The notes under the pieces are model-generated. The model made no database searches and had not been told where the DNA came from. It saw only the letters and a list, made by a program, of their open reading frames with translations. A program made the translations under genes and the position numbers. 33,395 nucleotides of DNA, from assembly GCA_964390645.1 (NCBI GenBank), contig CAYMLL010000041.1, positions 1 to 33,395 of the forward strand. The letters run 5' to 3'. Shown here piece by piece: positions 1-7,564 of this stretch. Each line of letters starts with the position of its first letter. Position 1 is the first letter of the stretch. The DNA is from CAYMLL01 sp964390645 (lineage in GTDB: Bacteria; Planctomycetota; UBA8108).

Positions 1-2872
1 ATGATCTGGCGCTACTCGCTCGCGTTCGTCCTCTCGGGGGCGGTGCTGTGGGGCTGGCAATTCTGGATGGCCGGGACGGCCCGCGACGAGGAGCCGAAGC
101 AGCCGTCCGAAGCGGTGGATGCCGGCTCCGCCGAGCCCGGTAGCGGCACGGGGGGATCTGCGGAGACGGGGGGGGGCGATGGTACGGCGGTCGGCCGGAA
201 CGACCGTGACGGCGGGCAGACGACGACCAAGGGCGGTGATCGGCCGACCTCGGCCAGGGTCCCGGGGGCCAGGGTCCCGGGGGCCAGGGTCCCGGGGGGC
301 CGGGGGCCCGGGAGTCGCGATCACCTGGCGAGATGGTTCCGCGTCGATCGGCAGGCTGAGCATCGTTGAAGACGGCACGTCGCGTGAAGTGCTCGACTCG
401 ACCGGGTCCGACGCCGGACCGCTGGATCTGGCCGGCGAGACCCGGGGCGGCTCGGGCGCGGGGCTCGAGGAGTGGGGTGCCGAATCGCTCTCGGGCTGGG
501 TGGTCGATCCGGAGTCCCTCGACTCCGGACCGTGGATTCACCGTGTCTCCGGTGGCGGGCTCCAGGTCACGCGCCACGTCAGCGAGATCGCCGGCGCCGG
601 TGGCAGCGGCCGGACCCTGCGTGTCCAGCTGACGTTCGAGAATCCCGGCGACTCCGCCGTGACGATGCGCTACCGGATGCGAGGCCCGGGCGGGCTTGTC
701 AGCGCGCTGGCCGACCGCTCCGGTCGCGATCTCTTCGTGGCTCGTGGAGTTCGCGGCACCGGCGGACGCCTGGAGGTCCAGACGCTCACCGCGACCGATG
801 TTGTCGGGACTCCCTGGATCACGGCCGACACGCCGCTGTGGGCCGCCTCTGCCAACGCGGAGCTCATCGCGGTCTGCTGGCCGGACAGCGCGGTCGATGG
901 GGTCTCCCGTCCACTCGATCGGCTCGTCGTCGAGGCGGCCGCCGGCGATCGCGACGGCGCCAGAGTCCTGTCGACGAGCACCGCGCTCGAGGGCCGTGCC
1001 GTGCCCATCAGCGCCGGCGGCCGACACATAGAGGAGCTTCTTCTCTACATCGGGCCTCGCGATCCCGAGGCGCTCGCCAGAGACGCTCCGGACGGCGGGA
1101 AGCTATATCTCGCCCGGGCCAACCAGATCGACGTCGACTTTGCCGGGACCTTGCGTCTGACGATCGACTCGGCGACCGGGTCCATCGACTCGATCTACTT
1201 GCTGCGCTACTTCGTCGATCCGGCGAGCGTCGAGCCGCGCGTGCCGTATCAGCTGCTCGTCGAGCCGCCTGACGGCGTCGGTTTCCTCAACCTCGAGAAG
1301 AGCGGTGAGGGCGCCGGGAAGTGGAAGAGCGCCTGGGCGATGTCGACGGGCAGACTCGCGGACGGACGCGAGGAGGTCGTGCTCGAGAAGACCGTCGACA
1401 ATGTCCGCGTGCGCAAGCGCATCGCCGTAGCGGCGCCCGCCGACGTCGAGGGGGCCGTCAGCGGGGAGCTCTTCGAGCTGGCGGACGGGCAGCTCCTTCA
1501 GGTCTCTCTCGAGCTCGAGAACGTCGCCGGGAGCGGCGCGGAGGACTTCGAGTACATCCTCTACGGTCCGACCGCGATCGCCGCATCGTCACGGCGCTCG
1601 CCGGGCTACTTCATCGAGTACGGTTTCGGCCTGCACTCCGAGAGCGGTCGTGTCCTCACCGATGTGGAGTCGGTGCCGGCGTACGACGAGGCTAAACCGC
1701 AGAACAGCGAGAAGCCCTTTCAGAACAAGCCGGTCGCCTGGCTGGCGGTGATGAACTCGTACTTCACGGCGCTCCTCTTCCCGGTCGCCAGGGACTCGGT
1801 CGATAATCTCCACGCCGAGGCGGTCCCCTATTCCGCGAGTGAGGGCTCGGCCAGAATCCTGACGGTTCGTACATGGATGCAGCGACACGAGCGTCTTCTC
1901 GCCGGTGCGCCGGCGCGCCGTGTCAGCTTCGGTGTCTACCTCGGTCCGAGAAAGAGCGATTTCCTCGAAGACGACACGGAGCTCCAGCTCCAGGGCGTCA
2001 ACGACTACGGCATGTTCAGCTCCCTCGTGCACCTCTTCATGTCGCTGCTCGGCTTCCTGGGCTCGATCTTTCCGGTCGAGAATCCCTGGGGCCTGGCCAT
2101 CATCTCCCTGACGATCGTCGTCAAGCTCTGCCTGCACCCGATCAACCGCAAGTCGCAGCGGTCGATGATGCGCTTCCAGAAGAAGATGGGGAAGATCCAG
2201 CCACAGATGAAGGAGCTCCAGGCGGAGTTCGGCAGCGATCGCGCCCGCTACTCGCAGGAGGTGCAGAAGCTCTGGAAGACGCACGGGGTGAACCCCGGGC
2301 AGGGCATGATGAGCTGCCTGGTCATGTTCCTGCAGCTGCCGATCTGGATCGGCCTCTACCGGTCGCTCGAGTACGCGATCGATTTGCGCCAGGCGCCGTT
2401 CCTCTACATCGTCGATCTGACGGAGCAGGATCGGCTGATTCCGGACATCGGATTCACCATCCCGTTTCTCGGAAACTCCTTCAACCTGCTGCCCATCCTC
2501 TACGTCATCTTGACGCTCGCGAACCAGCGACTGCAGCCGCGTCCGACCGACCCGCAGATGCAGTCGCAGTACAAGATGATGACCTTCATGATGATCTTCT
2601 TCGGCTTCATCTTTTACTCGTTCCCCGCCGGCTTCATGCTCTACATCATGACCAGCTCCGCGCTCGGCATCAGCGAGAGCAAGATCATCACGGCGCAGAG
2701 CGCCGCGGAGGACGCTGCGAGTGAAGGGGCGCCGGCCGAGCCCGTGACGGTCGGGCTGGGGGGCGCTCCGGTCGGAGGCGGCGGTACGTCGCCGGGTCGC
2801 CGGCATGCGCAGCGAGAACGCGACGGGGGCAAGGGCTCCGGCGCGCGAGGAAAGAGGCGCAAGCGCCGCTGA
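1..2872 (+). CDS. yidC: YidC/Oxa1-family membrane protein insertase, reading frame broken near 294-306
   Basis: YidC inserts proteins into the inner membrane, alone or with SecYEG. The N-terminal membrane anchor (from base 1, hydrophobic from about residue 6 to 24) lies in frame 1 and runs into a Gly/Arg/Pro-rich linker. The periplasmic domain and the five-helix C-terminal insertase domain (about 2007-2670) lie in frame 2, ending in a basic tail (GKRRKRR). Removing one G from the run at 294-299 joins the two frames in a natural way, so I treat this as one gene. The hydrophilic-groove Arg of the family is Lys here (codon 2123-2125, in TIVVKL). The start may lie upstream, because the first base of the window is the A of the ATG. 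mnmE starts 34 nt downstream. Family assignment is firm; whether the frameshift is real is not. Confidence 0.9.
253..297 (+). repeat. three exact 15-bp tandem repeats in the yidC linker
   Basis: The unit gccagggtcccgggg occurs three times in direct succession and encodes ARVPG in frame 1. It is followed by a fourth, degenerate copy in which the reading frame is lost. Such a repeat is prone to slippage and to assembly error. Confidence 0.9.
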
Positions 2873-2906
2873 TCACGTGCCGTCGCGACGAGCGCCAGCC
2901 TCCGGA

Positions 2907-4346
2907 ATGCTTGCCACGACGATTCTCGCCGTGTCGACGGCCCCCGGCGTCGGCTCTCGAGCCGTGCTGCGCTTGAGCGGGCCGCGCGCGGTTACCGCGG
3001 TCATGGCTCTCGCCGTCGACGGCCATGTGATCGAGGACGTCGCCGGGTTCAGCGGCGTCGAACTCGAGTTGCGCTTCGGCGGTTTCGACCTGCTGGTCTG
3101 GGCGGTACGCTTTCGTGCGCCGCGTTCGTACACGCGCGAGGAGATGCTGGAGCTGCACGTCGTCTCGTGCACGCCGCTCGTCGCCGCGCTCTGTCGTGCT
3201 CTCTTGCGAGACGAGGACGTCCGCTGGGCGGGTCCCGGTGAGTTCACGCTGCGTGCGTTCACGAGGGGGCGCATCGATCTGTCGCAGGCGGAGGCCGTTG
3301 CCCGGCTGATCGCCGCGACCGGTGAGGAAGAAGCCCGCGCTGCAAGGCGTGCGCTGGCGGGGGACTTGGGGCGTGAGGTCGAGTCCGTCGTCAATGTGCT
3401 CACCGAGGCGCTCGCACTCATAGAGGCCGGGATCGATTTTGCGGATGAGGACCTGCCCGAGGTTGCCCCGGACATTCTTCTCGAGCGGCTCGACGACGTC
3501 GGTGCCAGGATCACGTCTCTGCGCGCGTCGACGAGCTTGCGGGTTGCCGACTCCGGCGCTTCCCATGTCGTGTTCGCGGGCTTGCCGAACGCCGGAAAGT
3601 CGAGCCTGCTCAACGCCGTCCTCGGTCGTCCCGAGGCGATCGTTTCTGACCTGGAGGGAACGACGCGGGATCCGGTGCGAGGGGTAACGAACGAGGGCGG
3701 CGTCCGCGTATCTTGGACCGATCTCGCGGGTACGACCTCGCTCGATGCGCTGCAGCGAGAGAGCAGTTCGAGGACGGTCGCTCGGGGGCTCGACCGCCGG
3801 ATGAGCGACGCGACGCGTCGAGCCGTGCGGCGCTTGACGGACGTCGAGTTGCGGGCGGCGGACACCGTGCTCTGGGTCGTTGACGGGACGGTGGCGGAAG
3901 ACGTGTCCCTCGCGGACTCGCGAGGGATCGACGCGAGCCGTCGTGTCCTCGTCGTCAACAAGATCGACCTGCTCGACGATCGTGTGCGGAGGACGTGGGC
4001 TCGACGCCACCCGGGCGCGTGTCTGGTGAGTGCTGTCACAGGGGCCGGTATCGATGTGTTGCGGCGGCTCGTCGCCGACCGTTCCGCGGGCGTCCGCTCC
4101 GGCCCCGGGGCCGAGCCTTCCGTGGAGGCACCGCGCTATCTGACGAGCGCCCACCAGGAGTCGGCGCTCGACGAGGCCGACGACGCGATGGTCCGGGCGC
4201 GGTCCGCTCTCAACGCTGACCACGGAAACGAGCTCGCAGCGGCGGATCTGCGGGACGCTCTGCGTGCGCTGGAGGATCTCGCCGGAACCGTGACACCCGA
4301 CGACGTGCTCGGACTGATCTTCTCCCGATTCTGCGTGGGGAAGTGA
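2907..4346 (+). CDS. mnmE: tRNA modification GTPase MnmE
   Basis: MnmE, with MnmG, makes the 5-carboxymethylaminomethyl group on wobble uridine of tRNAs. The N-terminal folate-binding domain is clear (TAPGVGSRAVLRLSGP; PRSYTREEMLELH; GPGEFTLRAF), followed by the helical domain with the inserted G domain: P-loop GLPNAGKSS at residues 225-233, GTTRD at 251-255, DLAG at 272-275 (normally DTAG) and NKID at 351-354. The protein ends in FCVGK, the conserved C-terminal Cys-x-Gly-Lys. At 479 residues it has normal length. I chose the ATG at 2907 because the family begins right there; upstream in-frame residues overlap yidC and look non-coding. Switch II is unusual: about 20 extra residues separate DLAG from the next conserved strand. 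No mnmG is in view. Confidence 0.95.
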   Translation: MLATTILAVSTAPGVGSRAVLRLSGPRAVTAVMALAVDGHVIEDVAGFSGVELELRFGGFDLLVWAVRFRAPRSYTREEMLELHVVSCTPLVAALCRALLRDEDVRWAGPGEFTLRAFTRGRIDLSQAEAVARLIAATGEEEARAARRALAGDLGREVESVVNVLTEALALIEAGIDFADEDLPEVAPDILLERLDDVGARITSLRASTSLRVADSGASHVVFAGLPNAGKSSLLNAVLGRPEAIVSDLEGTTRDPVRGVTNEGGVRVSWTDLAGTTSLDALQRESSSRTVARGLDRRMSDATRRAVRRLTDVELRAADTVLWVVDGTVAEDVSLADSRGIDASRRVLVVNKIDLLDDRVRRTWARRHPGACLVSAVTGAGIDVLRRLVADRSAGVRSGPGAEPSVEAPRYLTSAHQESALDEADDAMVRARSALNADHGNELAAADLRDALRALEDLAGTVTPDDVLGLIFSRFCVGK

Positions 4347-4499
4347 CCCTGGCCCGCATGTCTCACCGCTTCCTGCTGCGAAATCGGTGAGAAATCCGGG
4401 CGGGGTATCACGGGGCGTGCTCGCGGTACGTTCCGTGGTTGAAGGGCACGCCTGGAAGGGGGCCGGCACCTTCGGGGACGCAGAGGTCGAGGTGCTCGC

Positions 4500-4555
4500 A
4501 GGGGGCGGTCCCGGGGGCTCGTGCCCGGATGAGCTCTCGAGATCCCGGGCCCCCT
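4500..4555 (+). terminator. possible terminator hairpin after mnmE
   Basis: AGGGGG (4500-4505) plus CCCGGG (4510-4515) can pair with CCCGGG (4544-4549) plus CCCCCT (4550-4555), with a short bulge. A poor pyrimidine stretch (cttgc) follows, not a real T-run, so its function is uncertain. Confidence 0.3.
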
Positions 4556-4556
4556 C

Positions 4557-4585
4557 TTGCAAGCCCGAAGTCGCTGTGCTAACGT
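4557..4585 (+). promoter_or_regulatory. candidate sigma-70-type promoter for nrdR
   Basis: TTGCAA (4557-4562) is separated by exactly 17 bp from TAACGT (4580-4585), which keeps the three most conserved -10 positions (T1, A2, T6). It lies about 230 bp upstream of the nrdR ATG and just after the possible terminator. Confidence 0.35.
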
Positions 4586-4815
4586 TCGCCGGTGCTCCAA
4601 CTTGTTGCTGGGGCAAAGAAAAGAGAAGTTGAAGAGTCCTCCGTGCGGTCGGGTCATCGGGGAGTCCCCTCTCGCTGGTGATCGCGGGGCCGTACTGAGG
4701 CGATACTTCGCTCCGCGAGCCTTCCGTGTCTTCAGCCGCGGTCCGGGCCGTCGGATCGCTGCTTCTGTTGCGTGGCAGGCTTCAGCGGGCCAGTCAGAGG
4801 AGCAGCCGTCTTTCC

Positions 4816-5331
4816 ATGCAGTGCCCGTTTTGCAGGGTCGACAACGACCGCGTGGTGGACTCCCGAGTGATCGGCGAGGGGACGAGCATCCGCCGGCGTC
4901 GCAAGTGTCTCGAGTGCGATCGGCGCTTCACCACCTACGAGCGGATCGAGACATCGCCACGGATCGTCGTCAAGAAGGACCAGCGTCGGGAGTTTTTCCA
5001 TCGCGAGAAGATTCTCGGGGGATTGCGCGTGGCCTGTCAGAAGCGCGACATCTCCGAGGAGCAGATGGACGCGCTCGTCAGCAAGGTCGAGTCGGACGTC
5101 TTCGAGAAGTATGACAACGAGGTGTCGACACTGGTGATCGGTGAACAGGTCGCTGATCGTCTGAAGGAGCTCGACCAGGTCGCCTTCGTGCGCTTCGCGT
5201 CGGTGTATCGAGAGTTCACCGACGTCGAGCAGTTCGCGCCGCTACTTTCGTCCGTCTCCAGAGCGAAAGCGACGGATCCGGCGGCGACGGGTTGCTCGCA
5301 GGGCCTCGGCAACGCATCGAGGTGGTCCTGA
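4816..5331 (+). CDS. nrdR: transcriptional repressor NrdR
   Basis: NrdR senses ATP/dATP through an ATP-cone and represses ribonucleotide reductase genes. The protein opens with the diagnostic zinc ribbon (MQCPFC, then VVDSRV, then IRRRRKCLEC and RFTTYE) within the first 45 residues, followed by the ATP-cone (VVKKDQRREFFHREKILGGLRVAC) and the family's C-terminal signature (VAFVRFASVYREF). At 171 residues it is slightly longer than usual because of a variable tail. I place the start at the ATG of MQCPFC. AGAGGAG lies at 4796-4802, somewhat far upstream (13 nt). A second ATP-cone protein follows 163 bp downstream on the same strand, which suggests a shared role in deoxynucleotide control. Confidence 0.96.
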   Translation: MQCPFCRVDNDRVVDSRVIGEGTSIRRRRKCLECDRRFTTYERIETSPRIVVKKDQRREFFHREKILGGLRVACQKRDISEEQMDALVSKVESDVFEKYDNEVSTLVIGEQVADRLKELDQVAFVRFASVYREFTDVEQFAPLLSSVSRAKATDPAATGCSQGLGNASRWS

Positions 5332-5353
5332 CGATACGGCCGCGGTTCTGGCG

Positions 5354-5408
5354 TCGGGAGGGGCACGGCGAGCGAGGCGAACCGGCGCCAGACTTGACGG
5401 TCTCCCGA
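5354..5408. promoter_or_regulatory. inverted repeat enclosing a TTGACG, upstream of the ATP-cone gene
   Basis: TCGGGAG (5354-5360) and CTCCCGA (5402-5408) form a perfect 7-bp inverted repeat. A consensus-like -35 hexamer, TTGACG, sits between them at 5394-5399. The -10 at the right spacing (AAGATG, 5417-5422) is weak. It could be an operator or promoter for the downstream gene, or chance. Confidence 0.25.
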
Positions 5409-5494
5409 TCTCGGTGAAGATGGTGGTCATCGGCCCGCCCTGAATCGGGGGTGGCGCCCCCGCCGGGGCCGAGGATGGTACGGCAAGGGAGATC

Positions 5495-7126
5495 ATGAGT
5501 CGAATCCGCGAAGTCCGCAAGAGGGACGGCCGCGTCGTTCCTTTTGACCGTGACAAGATCGCGGACGCGATCGACCGTGCCTTCCGCGCGGTCGGCGAGG
5601 GCGACCGTTCGCTGGTCGGTGAGCTGGCGGCGGCCGTCGAGCACTTCCTCGCCAGCCGGCTCGCGGTCCGTCCGGGTTCCACCTCCGGATCCGATACGTT
5701 TCCCGACATCGAGGACATCCAGGATATCGTCGAGACGGTGCTCATGGAGATGGGGCACCCGCGGGCTGCAAAGGCCTACATTCTCTATCGCCAGAAACGT
5801 GCCACGCTGCGTGCGACGCTGGAGGTGCGTACGGAGACGACTCGCTCCGCGGGAGAGCCGCCCCATGTCGAGGAGAGCGATGTCGGCGTTGTGAGCTGGA
5901 GCAAGGGGCGCATCAGCGCTGCGCTGATTCGTGAGGCCGATCTCGACCCGGCCGTGGCCGAAGAGATCGCGACGGCCGTCGAGACGCGTGTGCTTCAGAG
6001 CGGAATCCGTCGTATCTCGACGGCGCTCGTGCGCGAACTGGTCGACAACGAACTCTTCGAGCGCGGCTACGATGCCAAGCTGCGCCGGCACGCTCCCGTC
6101 GGACTGTCGCCGTATGACCTCGATCGGATGATCTTCGCCGACGACACGAAGTCCGGCTACGCGTACGCGAAAACACCCGCCGAGGCGCGTGACCTCGTCG
6201 CCGGGCGCATCTTCCGTCAGTACTCGCTTGCGGAGGGCTACTCTGCCGATGTCGCGAGCGCTCATCGTGACGGCTGCATTCACATCCACGGTCTCGAGGA
6301 CCCGCTGCGTCTCGAACGTGCGACGTGGACGGTTCCGAAGGAGGACTCGGAGACTCTCGAGGACCTCGCTGCTCGCCTGAGCCGGCTGGCACCGTTCATC
6401 GGAGGCTCGATCCGGCTCGAGGGGCTCGCGGGACGATTTGCCGGCGGATCACCGGACTCGTCCATCGACGATCTCGTCCGCCGCTTTCCGTCGCTCGAGA
6501 TCGTCGGTGGATCGGGGCCGCAGCCGCAGCCGTCCGAGCTCCGTCTGGCCGTCGGCAAGATCACGCTCAACTTGCCGCGTGTGGCTCTGTGGTCTAGCTC
6601 TCGCAACGGTGCGGTGGGTCGAAGCGGCGAAGGTGTCGAGGCGCGACTCGCAGCCTCGATCGACCTCGCGGTGAAGGGGCTCCTCGAGCGCCGCCGGTTC
6701 GTAGCGCGCCTCGCGGCGCGGCCTGAGGCGCCGCTGTGGCAACTCGCCGATCAGGATCTCGAGCGACGTGCGGAGCTCATCGTCGGAGTCGTCGGGCTTG
6801 CCGAGTGCGTTCGTTTTCTGGAAGGAGCAGGCCTCTCCGATGAGGAGTCCCGACGGCGTGGCAGCGACCTGCTCGCGTTCATCGAGCTGCGTGTGGGATC
6901 CGGTGCCCGACAGTCGGGCGCGAACCTGCTCGTCGAGGATACCGCCGAGCCCGATGTCGGGAAGCGCCTCGCGCAGAGCGATGCCCGGCTCTACGGCCGC
7001 CCCTGCGTTGAGTACGGTGGCGACTCGAGCGGCTTTCGTGGAACGTCGTGTGAGTCGCAAGCCGGGCCGGATGCGGGTCGCTCCCCGGTGACGGAAGTGG
7101 AGATGTCCAGGGAGTTCGGGGAGTGA
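5495..7126 (+). CDS. double ATP-cone protein with degenerate, truncated NrdD-like body
   Basis: Residues 4-105 are an ATP-cone (REVRKRDGRVVPFDRDKI ... LYRQKR), and residues about 131-215 form a second cone-like domain (WSKGRISAAL ... ISTALVRELV). The rest resembles anaerobic ribonucleoside-triphosphate reductase: HRDGCIHIHGL at 257-267 (family G-x-IHIHDL), TLNLPRVAL at 357-365 (family INLPRIAL), GVVGLAECV at 431-439 and EDTAEPDVGKRLAQSDA at 481-497 (family ETPAES..RFA..D). The catalytic Cys expected just before NLPR (MGCR in active enzymes) is replaced by a VGGSGP stretch. The protein stops at 543 residues, lacking the zinc-Cys and glycyl-radical end. It is therefore very likely not a reductase; an allosteric or regulatory role with the adjacent NrdR is inference. 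AAGGGAG precedes the ATG at a good distance. The stop lies before the assembly gap, so the truncation is not caused by the Ns. Confidence 0.75.
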   Translation: MSRIREVRKRDGRVVPFDRDKIADAIDRAFRAVGEGDRSLVGELAAAVEHFLASRLAVRPGSTSGSDTFPDIEDIQDIVETVLMEMGHPRAAKAYILYRQKRATLRATLEVRTETTRSAGEPPHVEESDVGVVSWSKGRISAALIREADLDPAVAEEIATAVETRVLQSGIRRISTALVRELVDNELFERGYDAKLRRHAPVGLSPYDLDRMIFADDTKSGYAYAKTPAEARDLVAGRIFRQYSLAEGYSADVASAHRDGCIHIHGLEDPLRLERATWTVPKEDSETLEDLAARLSRLAPFIGGSIRLEGLAGRFAGGSPDSSIDDLVRRFPSLEIVGGSGPQPQPSELRLAVGKITLNLPRVALWSSSRNGAVGRSGEGVEARLAASIDLAVKGLLERRRFVARLAARPEAPLWQLADQDLERRAELIVGVVGLAECVRFLEGAGLSDEESRRRGSDLLAFIELRVGSGARQSGANLLVEDTAEPDVGKRLAQSDARLYGRPCVEYGGDSSGFRGTSCESQAGPDAGRSPVTEVEMSREFGE

Positions 7127-7564
7127 AGAGACAGAGCACGAAGCTGTTTCAAGGACCGCTCCGTCGGCCCGATGCCGAGCGAGACGGTGCGAGGCGAGAC
7201 GGGCCGACGAGTCGATCTTACCGAGTCGATCGTNNNNNNNNNNNNNNNNNNNNNNNNNNNNNNNNNNNNNNNNNNNNNNNNNNNNNNNNNNNNNNNNNNN
7301 NNNNNNNNNNNNNNNNNNNNNNNNNNNNNNNNNGCGAGACGGTGCGAGGCGAGACGGGCCGACGAGTCGATCTTACCGAGTCGATCGTCGAGGAGGCCCG
7401 GCGGAGCACCCGCACCTTTCTGGCCGGCCGAAGCCCGGACGGGGTCTTGAGACAGTCTCCAAGGATCCCGCCGCCGGACCGTCCGGGTCGGGTGGCCTCG
7501 ACTTCACGGCGGAGGCGAAGGCGGTCAGATTCAGCGGGGCGGGGGTTGCAGAGAGGCGTCGAGA
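7127..7564. other. intergenic region before smc, containing the 100-N gap
   Basis: No recognisable gene is present. If the two 55-bp copies flanking the Ns are merged, an open frame of about 99 codons starting at the ATG at 7172 would cross the join and run into the smc start. Its Arg/Ser-rich composition gives no family and I do not call it a gene. GAGAGG at 7551-7556 is the likely smc ribosome-binding site. Confidence 0.5.
7179..7388. repeat. exact 55-bp direct repeat flanking a 100-N scaffold gap
   Basis: Bases 7179-7233 and 7334-7388 are identical over 55 bp and abut the first and last N. This is what is expected when two contigs sharing a terminal 55-mer are scaffolded instead of merged, so the true distance is probably 155 bp shorter. 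Confidence 0.85.

Larger units (their letters stand above)
4347..4815. other. 469-bp intergenic region between mnmE and nrdR
   Basis: I see no convincing gene. It holds a long GC-rich inverted repeat at about 4500-4555, a candidate promoter at 4557-4585, and a 6-bp inverted repeat (CAACTT/AAGTTG) around 4598-4631 in an A-rich stretch. No match to the AT-rich NrdR box of other bacteria is visible. Confidence 0.6.

Noticed and set aside
4387..4632. 81-codon open frame between mnmE and nrdR
   Set aside because: No ribosome-binding site and no recognisable sequence, and it spans the probable terminator and promoter.
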